In this document: positions 18,349 to 29,519 of the stretch, in pieces
How positions within the stretch are numbered: position 1 is the first letter of the stretch
Layout: every line of letters starts with the position of its first letter
Source: Burkholderiales bacterium
Lineage (GTDB): Bacteria > Pseudomonadota > Gammaproteobacteria > Burkholderiales > Burkholderiaceae_C
Assembly: GCA_947474755.1 (NCBI GenBank)
Contig: CANJJE010000009.1
Location: 1-64,000 of the forward strand
Reading direction: 5' to 3'
DNA: 64,000 bases
Position numbers and translations under genes: made by a program
The notes under the pieces: generated by a model
Told to the model about the DNA's origin: nothing
Databases searched by the model: none
What the model saw: only the letters and a program-made list of their open reading frames with translations

Positions 18349-19476
18349 TCACGCGGCTGGGTACAGCGCGCCAAGAATGCGTGGGCCTCGGGCCCCGGTA
18401 ACGGCGGGCAAGTTCCCCGCGCGGCGGTCTACCCAAGCACTCGCCAGCCAGGCGAAGGCGACTGCTTCGACCTGATCGGGGGCCAGTCCCGATGCTTCTG
18501 TGGACTCGACCTTCAGTTGCGGAAGCCGTTGTGCCAAGCGGCGCATCAGGTCGGCGTTGTAGGTGCCGCCACCACACACAAGGAGTCGGCTGGCATGTGG
18601 CGCGTACTGAGCCATCGATTGCTGGCAACACCAAGCGGTCAACTCGGTCAGCGTGGCCTGGACATCTACCGCGTCAGGCACCTGCCCCATGTCTGCCGTC
18701 TGGTTCAGGCGCTGCCTCAGCCAATCTGGATTGAACAGATCCCGGCCGGTGCTCCTGGGAGGCGGCCGTGAAAAAAAAGCCTCGTTCTGCATCACGCGTA
18801 GAAGTTCTTGATCGACTGAGCCCATCGCCGCCCAGGCACCGTCTCGGTCATACGGCACGCCTCGATGGAGAGCGCACCAGTGGTCCATCAGCACATTTCC
18901 CGGGCCGCAATCGAAGCCGAATGTCGTCCCGTCTGCTTCAAGCACCGTCAGGTTGCTGATGCCGCCGATGTTCAGCACGGCGAGGCTGTCGTGATCTCTG
19001 CCGAAGGCTGCGCGGTGAAACGCCGGCACCAGAGGTGCACCCTGGCCGCCCGCCGCTACGTCGCGTGATCTGAAGTCGGCCACCACATCGATGCCGGTCA
19101 ATTCGGCCAGCAACGCGCCGTTGCACAACTGCACCGTGTAGCCGATGCCATCGAACGCGCCAGGGCAGTGCCTGACCGTTTGCCCATGAGCGCCGATTGC
19201 GACCACTTCGGACGGCGATACTTCAGCGGCTTCAAGCAAGGCTTTCACCACCTCGGCGTAGGCCTGCGAGACAGCATTGCTCGCCAGTGCGGTGCGGTGC
19301 AGTTCGTTGCCACCGGGCGTATTCAGCGCGAGCAGTTCAGCTGCGAATTCGCTCGGGAAGGCACGGTGAACATGGGCCCGCACTTCCAGGGATGGCCCGT
19401 CGTCGAACGACACCAGTACGCCGTCGACGCCATCGAGCGAAGTGCCAGACATCAGCCCAAGGAACAGTCGATTCAA
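18349..19476 (-). CDS. anmK: Anhydro-N-acetylmuramic acid kinase
   Basis: A 375-residue kinase that cleaves and phosphorylates 1,6-anhydro-MurNAc to MurNAc-6-phosphate in cell-wall recycling. Landmarks: GLMSGTSLDGVD near the start, GAHGQTVRH, NIGGISNLT, FDCGPGN and a late CGGGTYN. The start is a TTG at 19474-19476: no ATG precedes the core motif, and GGGAG stands at the right distance. It lies downstream of an M23 peptidase on the same strand, but a terminator separates them, so it probably has its own promoter or depends on read-through. Confidence 0.95.
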   Translation of the reverse strand: MNRLFLGLMSGTSLDGVDGVLVSFDDGPSLEVRAHVHRAFPSEFAAELLALNTPGGNELHRTALASNAVSQAYAEVVKALLEAAEVSPSEVVAIGAHGQTVRHCPGAFDGIGYTVQLCNGALLAELTGIDVVADFRSRDVAAGGQGAPLVPAFHRAAFGRDHDSLAVLNIGGISNLTVLEADGTTFGFDCGPGNVLMDHWCALHRGVPYDRDGAWAAMGSVDQELLRVMQNEAFFSRPPPRSTGRDLFNPDWLRQRLNQTADMGQVPDAVDVQATLTELTAWCCQQSMAQYAPHASRLLVCGGGTYNADLMRRLAQRLPQLKVESTEASGLAPDQVEAVAFAWLASAWVDRRAGNLPAVTGARGPRILGALYPAA

Positions 19477-19496
19477 GCAGGCGCTCCCCGCCCAAG

Positions 19497-19517
19497 AAAA
19501 AGCCCGCTGATGCGGGC
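19497..19517 (-). terminator. Rho-independent terminator after the M23 peptidase gene
   Basis: Read on the minus strand, GCCCGC (19517-19512), loop ATCA and GCGGGC (19507-19502) are followed by TTTTT. It lies between the peptidase stop codon at 19556 and the anmK start. Confidence 0.85.
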
Positions 19518-19555
19518 CTCTGCTGGCTTAAGGTGAAATCGATCGATGCTGACAC

Positions 19556-20947
19556 TCACTCGAACGTTTCGCTCGCCGGGTTCGTGCTTCGCGCCAAGTC
19601 CAACTGCACCCTGGAAGATTGGGCCACCTGTGCGAACTGCCCGCGTGAAGCAGGCGACAACGTGACTGTGTTGGCCAGGCTGGCGATCACCGATGGGTCG
19701 CGCTGCAAACCACCGACCTTGAATTCGAAATGCAGGTGCGGACCCGTAGCCCAGCCCGTCATGCCGACGGCGCCGATGTGCATGCCCTGCGTGACGGCTT
19801 GCCCCTTGCGTACGTCAATGCGACTCAGATGCGCATACAGAGTACTGCGGTCACCTGCGTGCTTGACTGTCACGACATTGCCGTACCCTTTTTGCCAGCC
19901 GGCGAACTCCACGGTTCCGTCGCTGACGACGCGGACCGGCGTGCCCACGGGTGCGCCGTAGTCAACGCCGGCGTGTTTGCGCCAGTTCTGCAGGATCGGG
20001 TGAAAGCGCATCGCAAAGCCAGAAGTCACGCGCGAAAATTCCATCGGGCTCGCCAGGAAAGAACGTTGCCTGCTCCGTCCGCTCGGGTCAAAGTAGGCGC
20101 CGCGCTGACCTGCTTGTGCGCTTTCAAACCAGATCGCCGAATGTGACTCACCCTTGTTGACGAACTCTGCCGCCAGAACGCGCCCAGCAGACTCGTTCCA
20201 GGTGATGGGCTCGCCATCAGCCGTCAGCGTCTCGTAGACCACGGAGAAGGTGTCACCGCGGCGCAGATCGCGGTGAAAATTGATCTCGGTCGCGAACACT
20301 TCCGCCAGTTGCGTGGCGATGGAGTCCGGCATGCCGGCTTCATCTGTCGCATTGAACAGCGAGTCGACCACCACGCCGCTGCCCATCTTCGGCATCGCGG
20401 CCAGCGGCGCAGTCTCGATGCTGACACTGAACTGGTGGCCGTCGCGCGTGATGCGCAAGCGGGTGAAGTGCGTTTTGAGCTGCGCGGCGCTGCGTGCTGG
20501 ATAGCGCGCCACCAACTCTTTCATCTGACCCGATGCGTCGGCGTTCACCTGGACCATCTTGCCGCTGCGCCCCGACAGCAACTCGCGGGCGAGTTTGTCG
20601 CGGCGCAGGAAGATGGTCGCTTCAGCGTCATCAACCCCGAGTCGGCGCAGCAGGCTGTCCGCCGTATCGCCGGGGCGCGTCGTGTCGTTGCGGAACAGGG
20701 ACAACCCATGCTGGTCCAGAGACGACAACTGAGCCTGAAGATCAGCTGGCAAGACCGATTCTGTGATCAGGAACTGGGCCTGGGAATCGACTGAACTGAG
20801 CGGCGCAACGCCGAACGCCGTCACACCAAAACCCGCACAGCCCAGCAGGATTGCCGCGTAGAGCCGACGAGGATGCCGACGCACTAGGTTAGCGGTTCGC
20901 TGGCCCAGAAGGACGGCCATGCGATCGATCAAATCAGGTGTGCTCAA
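19556..20947 (-). CDS. M23 (LytM-type) peptidoglycan metallopeptidase
   Basis: A 463-residue protein. Residues ~29-50 form an N-terminal membrane anchor. A periplasmic region of ~240 residues resembling the Csd3/OapA-type substrate-occluding domain follows. The M23 catalytic domain (~300-415) carries zinc ligands His325 and Asp329 in KHAGVDYG and the HLH at 404-406. Such enzymes cut peptidoglycan cross-links during growth. The reading frame opens with TTG at 20947; an ATG at 20920 is an alternative, and neither has a good Shine-Dalgarno sequence. The gene is divergent from tyrS, a pairing common in Burkholderiales. Confidence 0.9.
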   Translation of the reverse strand: MSTPDLIDRMAVLLGQRTANLVRRHPRRLYAAILLGCAGFGVTAFGVAPLSSVDSQAQFLITESVLPADLQAQLSSLDQHGLSLFRNDTTRPGDTADSLLRRLGVDDAEATIFLRRDKLARELLSGRSGKMVQVNADASGQMKELVARYPARSAAQLKTHFTRLRITRDGHQFSVSIETAPLAAMPKMGSGVVVDSLFNATDEAGMPDSIATQLAEVFATEINFHRDLRRGDTFSVVYETLTADGEPITWNESAGRVLAAEFVNKGESHSAIWFESAQAGQRGAYFDPSGRSRQRSFLASPMEFSRVTSGFAMRFHPILQNWRKHAGVDYGAPVGTPVRVVSDGTVEFAGWQKGYGNVVTVKHAGDRSTLYAHLSRIDVRKGQAVTQGMHIGAVGMTGWATGPHLHFEFKVGGLQRDPSVIASLANTVTLSPASRGQFAQVAQSSRVQLDLARSTNPASETFE

Positions 20948-21187
20948 AGTTCAGGGAGCGCGTCGCCCGTTGTGAAGGCCTGCATGGTGCAAGCCGAATG
21001 AATGCTGCTGTAAGACCCCGTCCCGTAAACTGTGGAACGGTTCAAACAGGTGAGAGCGACAGCCTGAATCGATATCACTGCGCTTGACGACGCCCTAAAC
21101 CAGGGTGGCAGTATAACGACGGGTCTGGCCGGTTTTGACAGGTTGAGCGCGCCAATTGTCCCGTTTTTTACTACGTAGTTTCCCGAA
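20948..21187. other. Divergent intergenic region between the M23 peptidase gene and tyrS
   Basis: 240 bases with no gene. TTGACG (21084-21089) and TATAAC (21112-21117) both occur but are 22 bases apart, too far for a standard promoter. TTGACA (21135-21140) has no matching -10 at 16-18 bases. The tyrS start itself has no clear Shine-Dalgarno sequence. Confidence 0.35.
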
Positions 21188-22444
21188 ATGTCACGACCTG
21201 ACCCTATCGAACCAAATGCGCTCGGCTCGCAGCCGTTTCCCGTGACAGAACGAGTCCTGGCGGCTTTCCGCGCCACGCAACGGGGCTGCGACGAACTGCT
21301 GCCGGAAGCCGATTGGCTGAACAAGCTGGCTCGCGCTGAAGCCACCGGCACACCGCTTCGCATCAAGCTCGGACTCGACCCGACCGCCCCCGACATCCAT
21401 CTCGGCCACACCGTGGTGCTGAACAAGCTCAGGCAGTTGCAGGATCTGGGCCACACGGTGATCTTCCTGATCGGTGACTTCACATCGATGATTGGCGACC
21501 CTTCCGGGCGAAACGCCACCCGGCCGCCGCTGACTCGCGAGCAGATCGAGGACAACGCGAAGACGTACTTCCAGCAGGCTACGCTGGTGCTGGACGCCGA
21601 GAAGACCGAGGTCCGCTACAACTCCGAGTGGAGCGACCCGTTGGGCGCGCGCGGGCTGATTCAGCTGGCGTCGCGCTACACGGTGGCGCGGATGATGGAG
21701 CGCGACGACTTCACCAAGCGCTACAAGGCAGGCACACCGATCAGCGTGCACGAGTTCCTCTATCCGCTCATGCAGGGCTATGACTCGGTGGCCCTTCATT
21801 GCGACCTCGAACTCGGCGGCACTGACCAGAAATTCAACCTTCTGGTCGGCCGTGCGCTGCAAAGCGAATACGGTCAGGAGCCGCAGTGCATCCTGACGAT
21901 GCCGTTGCTCGAAGGTCTCGACGGCGTCGAGAAGATGTCGAAGAGCAAGGGCAATTTCATCGGCATCAGCGAAGCGCCCAATGAGATGTTTGCCAAGCTG
22001 CTGTCGATCAGCGACACATTGATGTGGCGCTACTTCACCCTGCTGAGCTTCCGCTCCGAGGGGGAGATCGCCACGCTGAAAGCCGAGGTCGAGCTCGGCC
22101 GCAATCCGAAGGATGCAAAGGTGATGCTGGCCAAGGAGATCACTGCCCGTTTCCACAGCGTCGCAGCAGCGGATGCGGCCGAGAACGATTTCAACCTGCG
22201 CGCACGTGGCGGCGTGCCCGACGTCATTCCCGAACTGTCAATTGCCGGCGCGCCGATCGGCATCGGTGCCTTGCTGCGCGAGGCCTTGCTGGCGCCATCG
22301 AGCAGCGAAGCACTGCGCCTGGTCGATGGCGGCGGTGTCAAGGTCGACGGCAGTGTGGTCAGTGACCGCGGCCTGAAGCTCGCTGCCGGTACCTACGTCC
22401 TGCAGGTCGGCAAGCGCAAATTCGCGCGGGTGACCCTGAGCTGA
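21188..22444 (+). CDS. tyrS: Tyrosyl-tRNA synthetase
   Basis: A 418-residue class I aminoacyl-tRNA synthetase that charges tRNA-Tyr. The HIGH-type motif is HLGH at 71-74 after GLDPTAPDI, and the second signature KMSKS lies at 249-253. A C-terminal S4-like RNA-binding domain follows ([13 protein letters not shown] and later). Length and domain order suggest the TyrRZ-like subtype found in many betaproteobacteria. The start ATG at 21188 gives a ~40-residue N-terminal extension before the catalytic core, as is usual in this subtype. Confidence 0.97.
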   Translation: MSRPDPIEPNALGSQPFPVTERVLAAFRATQRGCDELLPEADWLNKLARAEATGTPLRIKLGLDPTAPDIHLGHTVVLNKLRQLQDLGHTVIFLIGDFTSMIGDPSGRNATRPPLTREQIEDNAKTYFQQATLVLDAEKTEVRYNSEWSDPLGARGLIQLASRYTVARMMERDDFTKRYKAGTPISVHEFLYPLMQGYDSVALHCDLELGGTDQKFNLLVGRALQSEYGQEPQCILTMPLLEGLDGVEKMSKSKGNFIGISEAPNEMFAKLLSISDTLMWRYFTLLSFRSEGEIATLKAEVELGRNPKDAKVMLAKEITARFHSVAAADAAENDFNLRARGGVPDVIPELSIAGAPIGIGALLREALLAPSSSEALRLVDGGGVKVDGSVVSDRGLKLAAGTYVLQVGKRKFARVTLS

Positions 22445-22457
22445 TCCGCTGGCACCC

Positions 22458-23381
22458 TCAGCGGTTCAACACGCCGGAGGCGACCAGTCCGGCGGGTACA
22501 TGCGGCGCCGCATTCTCGATATGCCCGGTCTGGTCGTCGAAGAAGAAATCCGGCTCGAACTCGCGCAGGAACTCGCCCTTGGCCAGGCCGCCGAGGAACA
22601 TCGCCTCGTCGATCTCGATGTCCCAGGCCATCAACGTGCGGATAGCGCGCTCATGGGCCGGCGCACTGCGTGCGGTCACCAGCGCGGTTCGGATGCTCAT
22701 CGCTGGTGTGGCGGCGTGTTGCAGTCTTTGGAGTGCTTCGAGCAGGGGCTTGAAAGGGCCTGCGGCCAGTGGCTTTTCGGCGCGGTCGCGTTCGTGTTCC
22801 TGGAACGCGTTCAAGCCGGCGGTCTGGAACACCTGTTCAGCCTCGTCAGAGAACAACACCGCGTCGCCATCGAAGGCGATGCGCACCTCGTTCGGATACG
22901 CCGCCGAGGCGCGCGCCGAATGAGGGTAGACGCGCGCCGCCGGTACGCCCGCTTCGAGTGCCGAGCGCACATCGGCTTCGTTGGTCGACAGGAAGAGGTT
23001 CGCATTCAACGGCTGCAGATAGCGCCACGGCGGATGACCCCGCGTGAACACGCCACGCTGAATCGGCAGACCGTGCTGCTTGGCCGAGCGAAACACCCGC
23101 ATGCCTGACACCGGATCATTGCGCGACAGGATCACCACCTCGACGCGTTGCGCCGGTGAAGGATCATTCGCGTTCACTGACGGTACACGATTGAACGCAA
23201 GCAGCTTGTTGACCAGCGAGAAGGCGACGCCCGGTTTCGCTGTCACGTCCAGCCGATCGAGTTGCAACTGCATGTAGGCGCGGTCATCTGCGGCCTCAAA
23301 GACTTCGTTTTCTTCCTCGAAATCGAACAGTGCGCGCGACGAGATCGCAACCACCAGCTGACCGGCAAGGGAGACAGGCAT
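22458..23381 (-). CDS. Cytosolic 5'-nucleotidase family protein
   Basis: A 307-residue protein matching the NT5C1-type cytosolic 5'-nucleotidase family (Pfam 5-nucleotidase), which dephosphorylates nucleoside monophosphates. Typical blocks: VVAISSRALFDFEEE at the start, VVILSRNDP, then RIAFDGDAVLFSDEAE, the acidic metal-binding segment near the middle, and FLGGLAKGEFL near the end. I chose the ATG at 23381 over the upstream alternative because the homology begins immediately after it. Convergent with tyrS, 13 bases between. Confidence 0.85.
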   Translation of the reverse strand: MPVSLAGQLVVAISSRALFDFEEENEVFEAADDRAYMQLQLDRLDVTAKPGVAFSLVNKLLAFNRVPSVNANDPSPAQRVEVVILSRNDPVSGMRVFRSAKQHGLPIQRGVFTRGHPPWRYLQPLNANLFLSTNEADVRSALEAGVPAARVYPHSARASAAYPNEVRIAFDGDAVLFSDEAEQVFQTAGLNAFQEHERDRAEKPLAAGPFKPLLEALQRLQHAATPAMSIRTALVTARSAPAHERAIRTLMAWDIEIDEAMFLGGLAKGEFLREFEPDFFFDDQTGHIENAAPHVPAGLVASGVLNR

Positions 23382-23437
23382 GCGCCAGATGATACGGCGC
23401 ACCTGAGTCTGCCCAGGCACGCAAAGCCCTGCCGAAA

Positions 23438-24439
23438 CTAGTGCACGAAACCCATCATCGTGCGCCGCTGCTGGGCATCCGGCAGATCGGTGGTCGAGAT
23501 CTGCGAGCGGCGATCGAGCTTGGCGTTGCCGAAAGCCGTCATCCAGGCGCGGCGCATCTCGCGCGGCGCCATCTCGCTCATGCGGTCGAGCACATCGGCA
23601 CCTGGCTGCTCATCGAAGCGGCTGCCCCAGTCGTGGCTGGCACGGATGGAGGCATACAGCCGGGTTGCGATTCGCCGGGCCGCCTCGCGGTCTGGCGCCT
23701 TCACCTCGTAGACATTCATCCGGTTCAGGATCGGATCGGGGATGCCCCGCGCGTCGTTCGCGGTGGCCACCCAGATGACCTGGCTGGCGTCGATCGGTAC
23801 CTCGGCGAACTCGTCGATGAAGCAGCTCGCCGTGTCGTGTTCGAGCAGGCTGTACAGCGCTCCCAGCGGGTCGTAGGCGTGCTCGCCGCCGGACTTGTCG
23901 ATCTCGTCGACCACCATCACCGGGTTGGCATACTGGCCATCGACCAGAGTTTCGAAGACCTTGCCTGGCCTGGCGCCTTTCCACTGGCTCGATGCGCCCG
24001 ACAGCACCCAGCCCGCGGTCATCGAGCTCATCGAGATGAAGCCCATGCCGGTGCCCAGCAGCTGCGACAGCTCGCGTGCGAAATGCGTCTTGCCGATGCC
24101 CGGCGGCCCGAGCAGCAGCAGTGGCGTGATCTCGAGTGCGTCGCGGCTGTCTTCGCACAGCGCCAACTGGCGTTTCACGTCGTCGAGCACGTCGCAGAAG
24201 TTCGGCAGGTCGTCGTACAGGCGATCCATCACTGGCAGGCCCGATGGCTTCACCTGAAACCGCTCAGGCCCCAGTTCGATCATGCGTTCGTAGGTAGAGC
24301 GCAGGCTCTCGTGTTCCTTGTGGGGCAGCTTGTCGAGTTTGCGGCCGACCTCGTCGACGCGGTACACGTGCCTCATGCGAGCAATCGGAATCCCGCCACG
24401 CGTGCCCGATACGTTGACCAGTTCATGGGAAGCAGACAT
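23438..24439 (-). CDS. Lon-like AAA+ ATPase without protease domain
   Basis: A 333-residue single-domain AAA+ protein. Walker A GPPGIGKT is at 111-118, Walker B VMVVDEID at 174-181, sensor 1 reads WVATANDARGI, and an arginine-rich LNRMN box follows, resembling the ATPase module of Lon. No protease domain or Ser/Lys dyad is present. The ATG at 24439 has a strong Shine-Dalgarno sequence (GGAGGT) and is preferred to the TTG just before it. Close homologues are annotated only as AAA family ATPase and the substrate is unknown. It lies 142 bases after gspF on the same strand. Confidence 0.85.
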   Translation of the reverse strand: MSASHELVNVSGTRGGIPIARMRHVYRVDEVGRKLDKLPHKEHESLRSTYERMIELGPERFQVKPSGLPVMDRLYDDLPNFCDVLDDVKRQLALCEDSRDALEITPLLLLGPPGIGKTHFARELSQLLGTGMGFISMSSMTAGWVLSGASSQWKGARPGKVFETLVDGQYANPVMVVDEIDKSGGEHAYDPLGALYSLLEHDTASCFIDEFAEVPIDASQVIWVATANDARGIPDPILNRMNVYEVKAPDREAARRIATRLYASIRASHDWGSRFDEQPGADVLDRMSEMAPREMRRAWMTAFGNAKLDRRSQISTTDLPDAQQRRTMMGFVH

Positions 24440-24581
24440 CAAACCTCCGAAAAGTGAACCTCGCTGGGATCATTCAACCATGTGGCGCCAGCACCATGCT
24501 TCGGAGAAGCACCGCATTGACACGCCAATCGCCATGCATGCGGCATGCCACGAAAAGGATAGTGCAAGCGACTGGGGGGCG

Positions 24582-25796
24582 CTATTTCACCCAGGTATTG
24601 AGTTGGATGATGGGAAGCAGGACGGCCAGCACGATCAGCATCACCACGCCGCCCATCGCGACGATCAGCAGTGGCTCCAGAATGGTTGCCATCTGCAGCG
24701 CGCGGCGCTGCACCTCGGTTCCCAGCTGCTTGGCGGCACGGTCCAGCATCTCGGGCAACTGGCCGGTCTGCTCGCCGAGTCGCGCGAACATCGCCAGCAG
24801 GCCCGGAAAGCGCTTCTTGCCAGCGAGTGCTGCTGCGAGCGGTGCGCCTTCGCGCACCCGCACCAGCGCGTCCAGCGCATCGCTGCGCATGGCCTGGTTG
24901 GAAAGCGTCTCGGCCGCCGCCTGCAGGGCCTTCAGGATTGGCACGCCGGCGCCGGCCAGCATCGCCAGCGTGCCGGCGAAACGCGCGGCGTTGTAGCCGC
25001 GCGCGAGTCGGCCGATCAGTGGCAGGTTCAGCCAGCCGGCATCGAAGCGTTCGCGAAACAGCGGGTTGCGCAGCATCAGCAGCAGGGTGCCGACGCCTGC
25101 TGCGATGGCCAGCAGCAGCAGCCAGCCGTAGCTGCGCAAAAAGCTGCTGGTCGCCAGCATCGCAATGGTCAGCGCGGGCAGAGCGCGCTTCGAACTGGTG
25201 AATACGGATGCGACCTGGGGCACCACATAGGTGACAAGGAAGATCACGATCACCAGCGCAATCACCGACACGATCGCCGGGTACAGCGTCGCGCCGATCA
25301 GCCTGGCTTTCAGCGCCTGCTGCTCTTCAAGGTCATCTGCCAACCGCTGCAGAACCTGACCGAGCGCGCCGCTTTGTTCACCTGCAGCAACCACGCCGCG
25401 GTAGACGTCGTCGAACTCCCGCTCGGCGCTGCCGAGTGCACGGGCGAACGGTGAACCGGCGTTGACCTCGGAGCGCAGGTGCGCCACCAGCTCGCGCTGG
25501 CGCGGGTCTTCAGCCTCGTCGCTCAGTGCTGTGAGCGCGCGTTCCAGCGGCAGCCCGCTGCCGACCAGTCCGGCCAGTTGCCGTGTCCATACCGCCAGCC
25601 CGGTCGTCGAGAACACCCGCTTCGTGAAGCGCAGGCCCTGACCCTGGGTGCCGGCCGAGGCGACCTGGGTCACCTCCAGAGGCACCAGTGCCTGCGCCCG
25701 CAGCTGGGCCCGGGCGGCTCGCGCGTTGTCGGCTTCCAGCAGGCCCGCAGTGGACTTGCCTTCGGCAGTCAGAGCTTCGTACTTGTACGCAGGCAT
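24582..25796 (-). CDS. gspF: Type II secretion inner-membrane platform protein GspF
   Basis: A 404-residue polytopic protein with the duplicated T2SSF domain, the first in residues ~70-190 and the second in ~270-395. Three membrane segments are visible, including IGATLYPAIVSVIALVIVIF and the C-terminal one. It anchors the assembly ATPase GspE to the pseudopilus platform. The opening MPAYKYEALTAEGKS is diagnostic. It is the last gene of the minus-strand gsp operon, 40 bases after gspE. Confidence 0.97.
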   Translation of the reverse strand: MPAYKYEALTAEGKSTAGLLEADNARAARAQLRAQALVPLEVTQVASAGTQGQGLRFTKRVFSTTGLAVWTRQLAGLVGSGLPLERALTALSDEAEDPRQRELVAHLRSEVNAGSPFARALGSAEREFDDVYRGVVAAGEQSGALGQVLQRLADDLEEQQALKARLIGATLYPAIVSVIALVIVIFLVTYVVPQVASVFTSSKRALPALTIAMLATSSFLRSYGWLLLLAIAAGVGTLLLMLRNPLFRERFDAGWLNLPLIGRLARGYNAARFAGTLAMLAGAGVPILKALQAAAETLSNQAMRSDALDALVRVREGAPLAAALAGKKRFPGLLAMFARLGEQTGQLPEMLDRAAKQLGTEVQRRALQMATILEPLLIVAMGGVVMLIVLAVLLPIIQLNTWVK

Positions 25797-25836
25797 GGGC
25801 AGTCGACTCAGACCCGCAAGCGCGGCGACCGGGGGC

Positions 25837-27258
<1,422 letters not shown>

Positions 27259-27276
27259 GGCTTCGCGTGCCTCGCG

Positions 27277-29517
27277 TCAGTCGGTACCGGCCGGCACGCG
27301 TGATGCAGGGCCGGTGGGCGGTGGACGGGTCGACGGCGGCGAGATCGGCTCGGCCGGGTCTTCGACCGTCTTCAGCGGCGGAACCACCGGCACGCCGTTG
27401 AGAGGCAGCAGGGGGTTGTCCGGAATCCTCACGTCCTTCTGCTCTCCGCGCAGCAGTTCGTAGCGGTCGATCGACAGGCTGTTCGAGGCGGACGCATCAC
27501 GCATAACGACCGGTCGCAGGAACACCATCTGGTTGGTGCGCTTCTTGGTGCGTGACTCGCTGCGGAACAGGGCGCCGAAGTACGGGATGTCGCCGAGGAT
27601 AGGAACCTGAGACTTGTCCACCGTGAAGGTGTCCTCGATCAGGCCACCGAGCACGATGATCTCCCCGTCGTCGACCACCACCGTCGATTCAATCGAGCGC
27701 TTGTTGGTCGTCGGCCCGGCGCTCGATGTGCCCGGTGCCGTGCCAGAGGCCAGGCTAGATGACTCCTGGAACAGTGTCATCCGCACCGTGCCGTTTTCGC
27801 CGATCTGCGGGCGGATGCGCAAGGTGATGCCGACGTCCTTGCGCTCGATGGTCTGGAACGGGCTGACCGTCGAGCTGCCGCTGCCGGTATTGGTGTATTG
27901 GCCGGTGATGAAGGGCACGTTGCTGCCGACGATGATCTTTGCTTCCTCGTTGTCCAGCGTGACCAGGTTCGGCGTCGAGACGATGTTGGTGTCGGCGCGC
28001 GACTGCAATGCCCGCGCGATTGCGGAGAGGCCGTAGTTGTTGCCGATCTGGCGCACCACGCCGATGTTGAAACCCTCCCCGATGCCCGCCAGCGCGCCAG
28101 TCACCGTGGTCGCGGCCGCGTTGGCCTTGATGTTGACGCCGCCGGTGCCGAAGTTGGTGCCCGCGCCCCCGATGTAGCGGCCGTTCACGTTGCCCAACGC
28201 CTGCCACTGGAAGCCGAAGTCAGCCGAGTCGTCGCCGCTGACCTCGACGATCATGGTCTCGATGAACACCTGCGCACGGCGTGCGTCGAGCTGGTCGATC
28301 ATCGCGCGCAGCTGGCGGTACATCGGTTCCGGCGCGGTGATGATCAGTGCGTTGGTGGCCGGATCGGCCTGCACGAACCCGCCGGTCGACGGGCCGGCCG
28401 AGGGCGTCACCGGTGCGGTAGCCTGGGTGGCACCGCCCTGGCCGCTGAGGGCGTTGACCAGATTCTGCGTCGACGCGGAACCGCCTGGCGCCGGGCCCGT
28501 GCTGTTGCTGCCACCGGATGTCCCGCTGCCGCTGTAGGCCGCGCGCAGCACGGCAGCCAGCTTCGTCGCGTCGGCGTTCTTCAGGTAGACCACCCAGATG
28601 TTGCCGCCTGCGCTGCCGCCTTGGACCGGCTGGTCGAGCTTGTCGACCAGCGAGCGGATGGCCACCAGCCGCGCCGGGTTCGGCGCGCGCACCAGCAGCG
28701 AGTTGCTGCGCGGATCGACCAGTACCGAGGCGCCGGCTCCCCCCGGCACGCCGGGCGCCGCACCGCCCGAGTTGTCGGTCAGCCTCTGCACCAGCGCCGC
28801 GATGTCGCTGGCCACCGCGTGCTTCAAGGTGATGACCTCGACATCGCCAGCGGCAGGCGTGTCCATCGCCGCGATGATCTTGCCGATGCGCTGCAGGTTG
28901 TCGGCGTAGTCGGTGATGACCAGCGTGTTGTTGCCTGGGTTCGCGTTGATCGTGTTGTTGGGGCTGATCAGCGGGCGCAGCACTGGCACCAGGTTGTTGG
29001 CGTTCTCGTGCGTCAGCCGATAGATCTGCGTCAGCACCTGATCGCCGCGACGGTTCACCTCGCCCACCGATACCGTCCCCGATTGCAGCTTGGCGTCGGC
29101 TTCCGGCACCACCTTGAACAGCCCGCCCACTTCGACGACGGTGTAGCCCTGCCCGCGCAGTGCGGCCAGGTAATTCAGGTAGGCCTCGTGCGGTGCCAGC
29201 GCCTTCTCGCTGTACAGCGTCATCGTGCCCTTGACGCGCGGGTCGACGATGAACTGCTGGCGCAGGATGGCCGCCATCGCCCGCGACACGGCCTCGATGT
29301 CGGCGTTGACGAAGTTCAGCGTCACCGGCTCGCCGCGGAAGCGGCTGGCCACGGATTCGGGCGTGGCGGCCTGCGCGCGAGCTGCCGTTGGAAGTGCCGC
29401 CAGCGGCGACAGCAGCAGTGACAGCGTCAGCGGCATGCACACGGCGCCGGTGCCGACGCGCGACGCGTGTCGCTGCCAGCAACGCCGCAGCAAGAACCTG
29501 GGGGCACGAGCATTCAT
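27277..29517 (-). CDS. gspD: Type II secretion outer-membrane secretin GspD
   Basis: A 746-residue secretin. A long signal peptide ends near ARA at residue 48. The N0 domain follows (LNFVNADIEAVSRAM), then N1-N3 repeats with ITDYADNLQRI and LIITAPEPMYRQL, a Gly/Ser-rich insert in N3, and the secretin core with VPILGDIPYFGALFR. The C-terminus is Pro-rich, possibly an S-domain-like tail for pilotin binding. I chose the ATG at 29517, next to the gspN stop codon; the frame opens farther upstream into gspN but without homology. Confidence 0.96.
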   Translation of the reverse strand: MNARAPRFLLRRCWQRHASRVGTGAVCMPLTLSLLLSPLAALPTAARAQAATPESVASRFRGEPVTLNFVNADIEAVSRAMAAILRQQFIVDPRVKGTMTLYSEKALAPHEAYLNYLAALRGQGYTVVEVGGLFKVVPEADAKLQSGTVSVGEVNRRGDQVLTQIYRLTHENANNLVPVLRPLISPNNTINANPGNNTLVITDYADNLQRIGKIIAAMDTPAAGDVEVITLKHAVASDIAALVQRLTDNSGGAAPGVPGGAGASVLVDPRSNSLLVRAPNPARLVAIRSLVDKLDQPVQGGSAGGNIWVVYLKNADATKLAAVLRAAYSGSGTSGGSNSTGPAPGGSASTQNLVNALSGQGGATQATAPVTPSAGPSTGGFVQADPATNALIITAPEPMYRQLRAMIDQLDARRAQVFIETMIVEVSGDDSADFGFQWQALGNVNGRYIGGAGTNFGTGGVNIKANAAATTVTGALAGIGEGFNIGVVRQIGNNYGLSAIARALQSRADTNIVSTPNLVTLDNEEAKIIVGSNVPFITGQYTNTGSGSSTVSPFQTIERKDVGITLRIRPQIGENGTVRMTLFQESSSLASGTAPGTSSAGPTTNKRSIESTVVVDDGEIIVLGGLIEDTFTVDKSQVPILGDIPYFGALFRSESRTKKRTNQMVFLRPVVMRDASASNSLSIDRYELLRGEQKDVRIPDNPLLPLNGVPVVPPLKTVEDPAEPISPPSTRPPPTGPASRVPAGTD

Positions 29518-29519
29518 GA

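Noticed and set aside
21084-21117. TTGACG...TATAAC as the tyrS promoter
   Set aside because: Spacing is 22 bases, outside the 16-18 base range.
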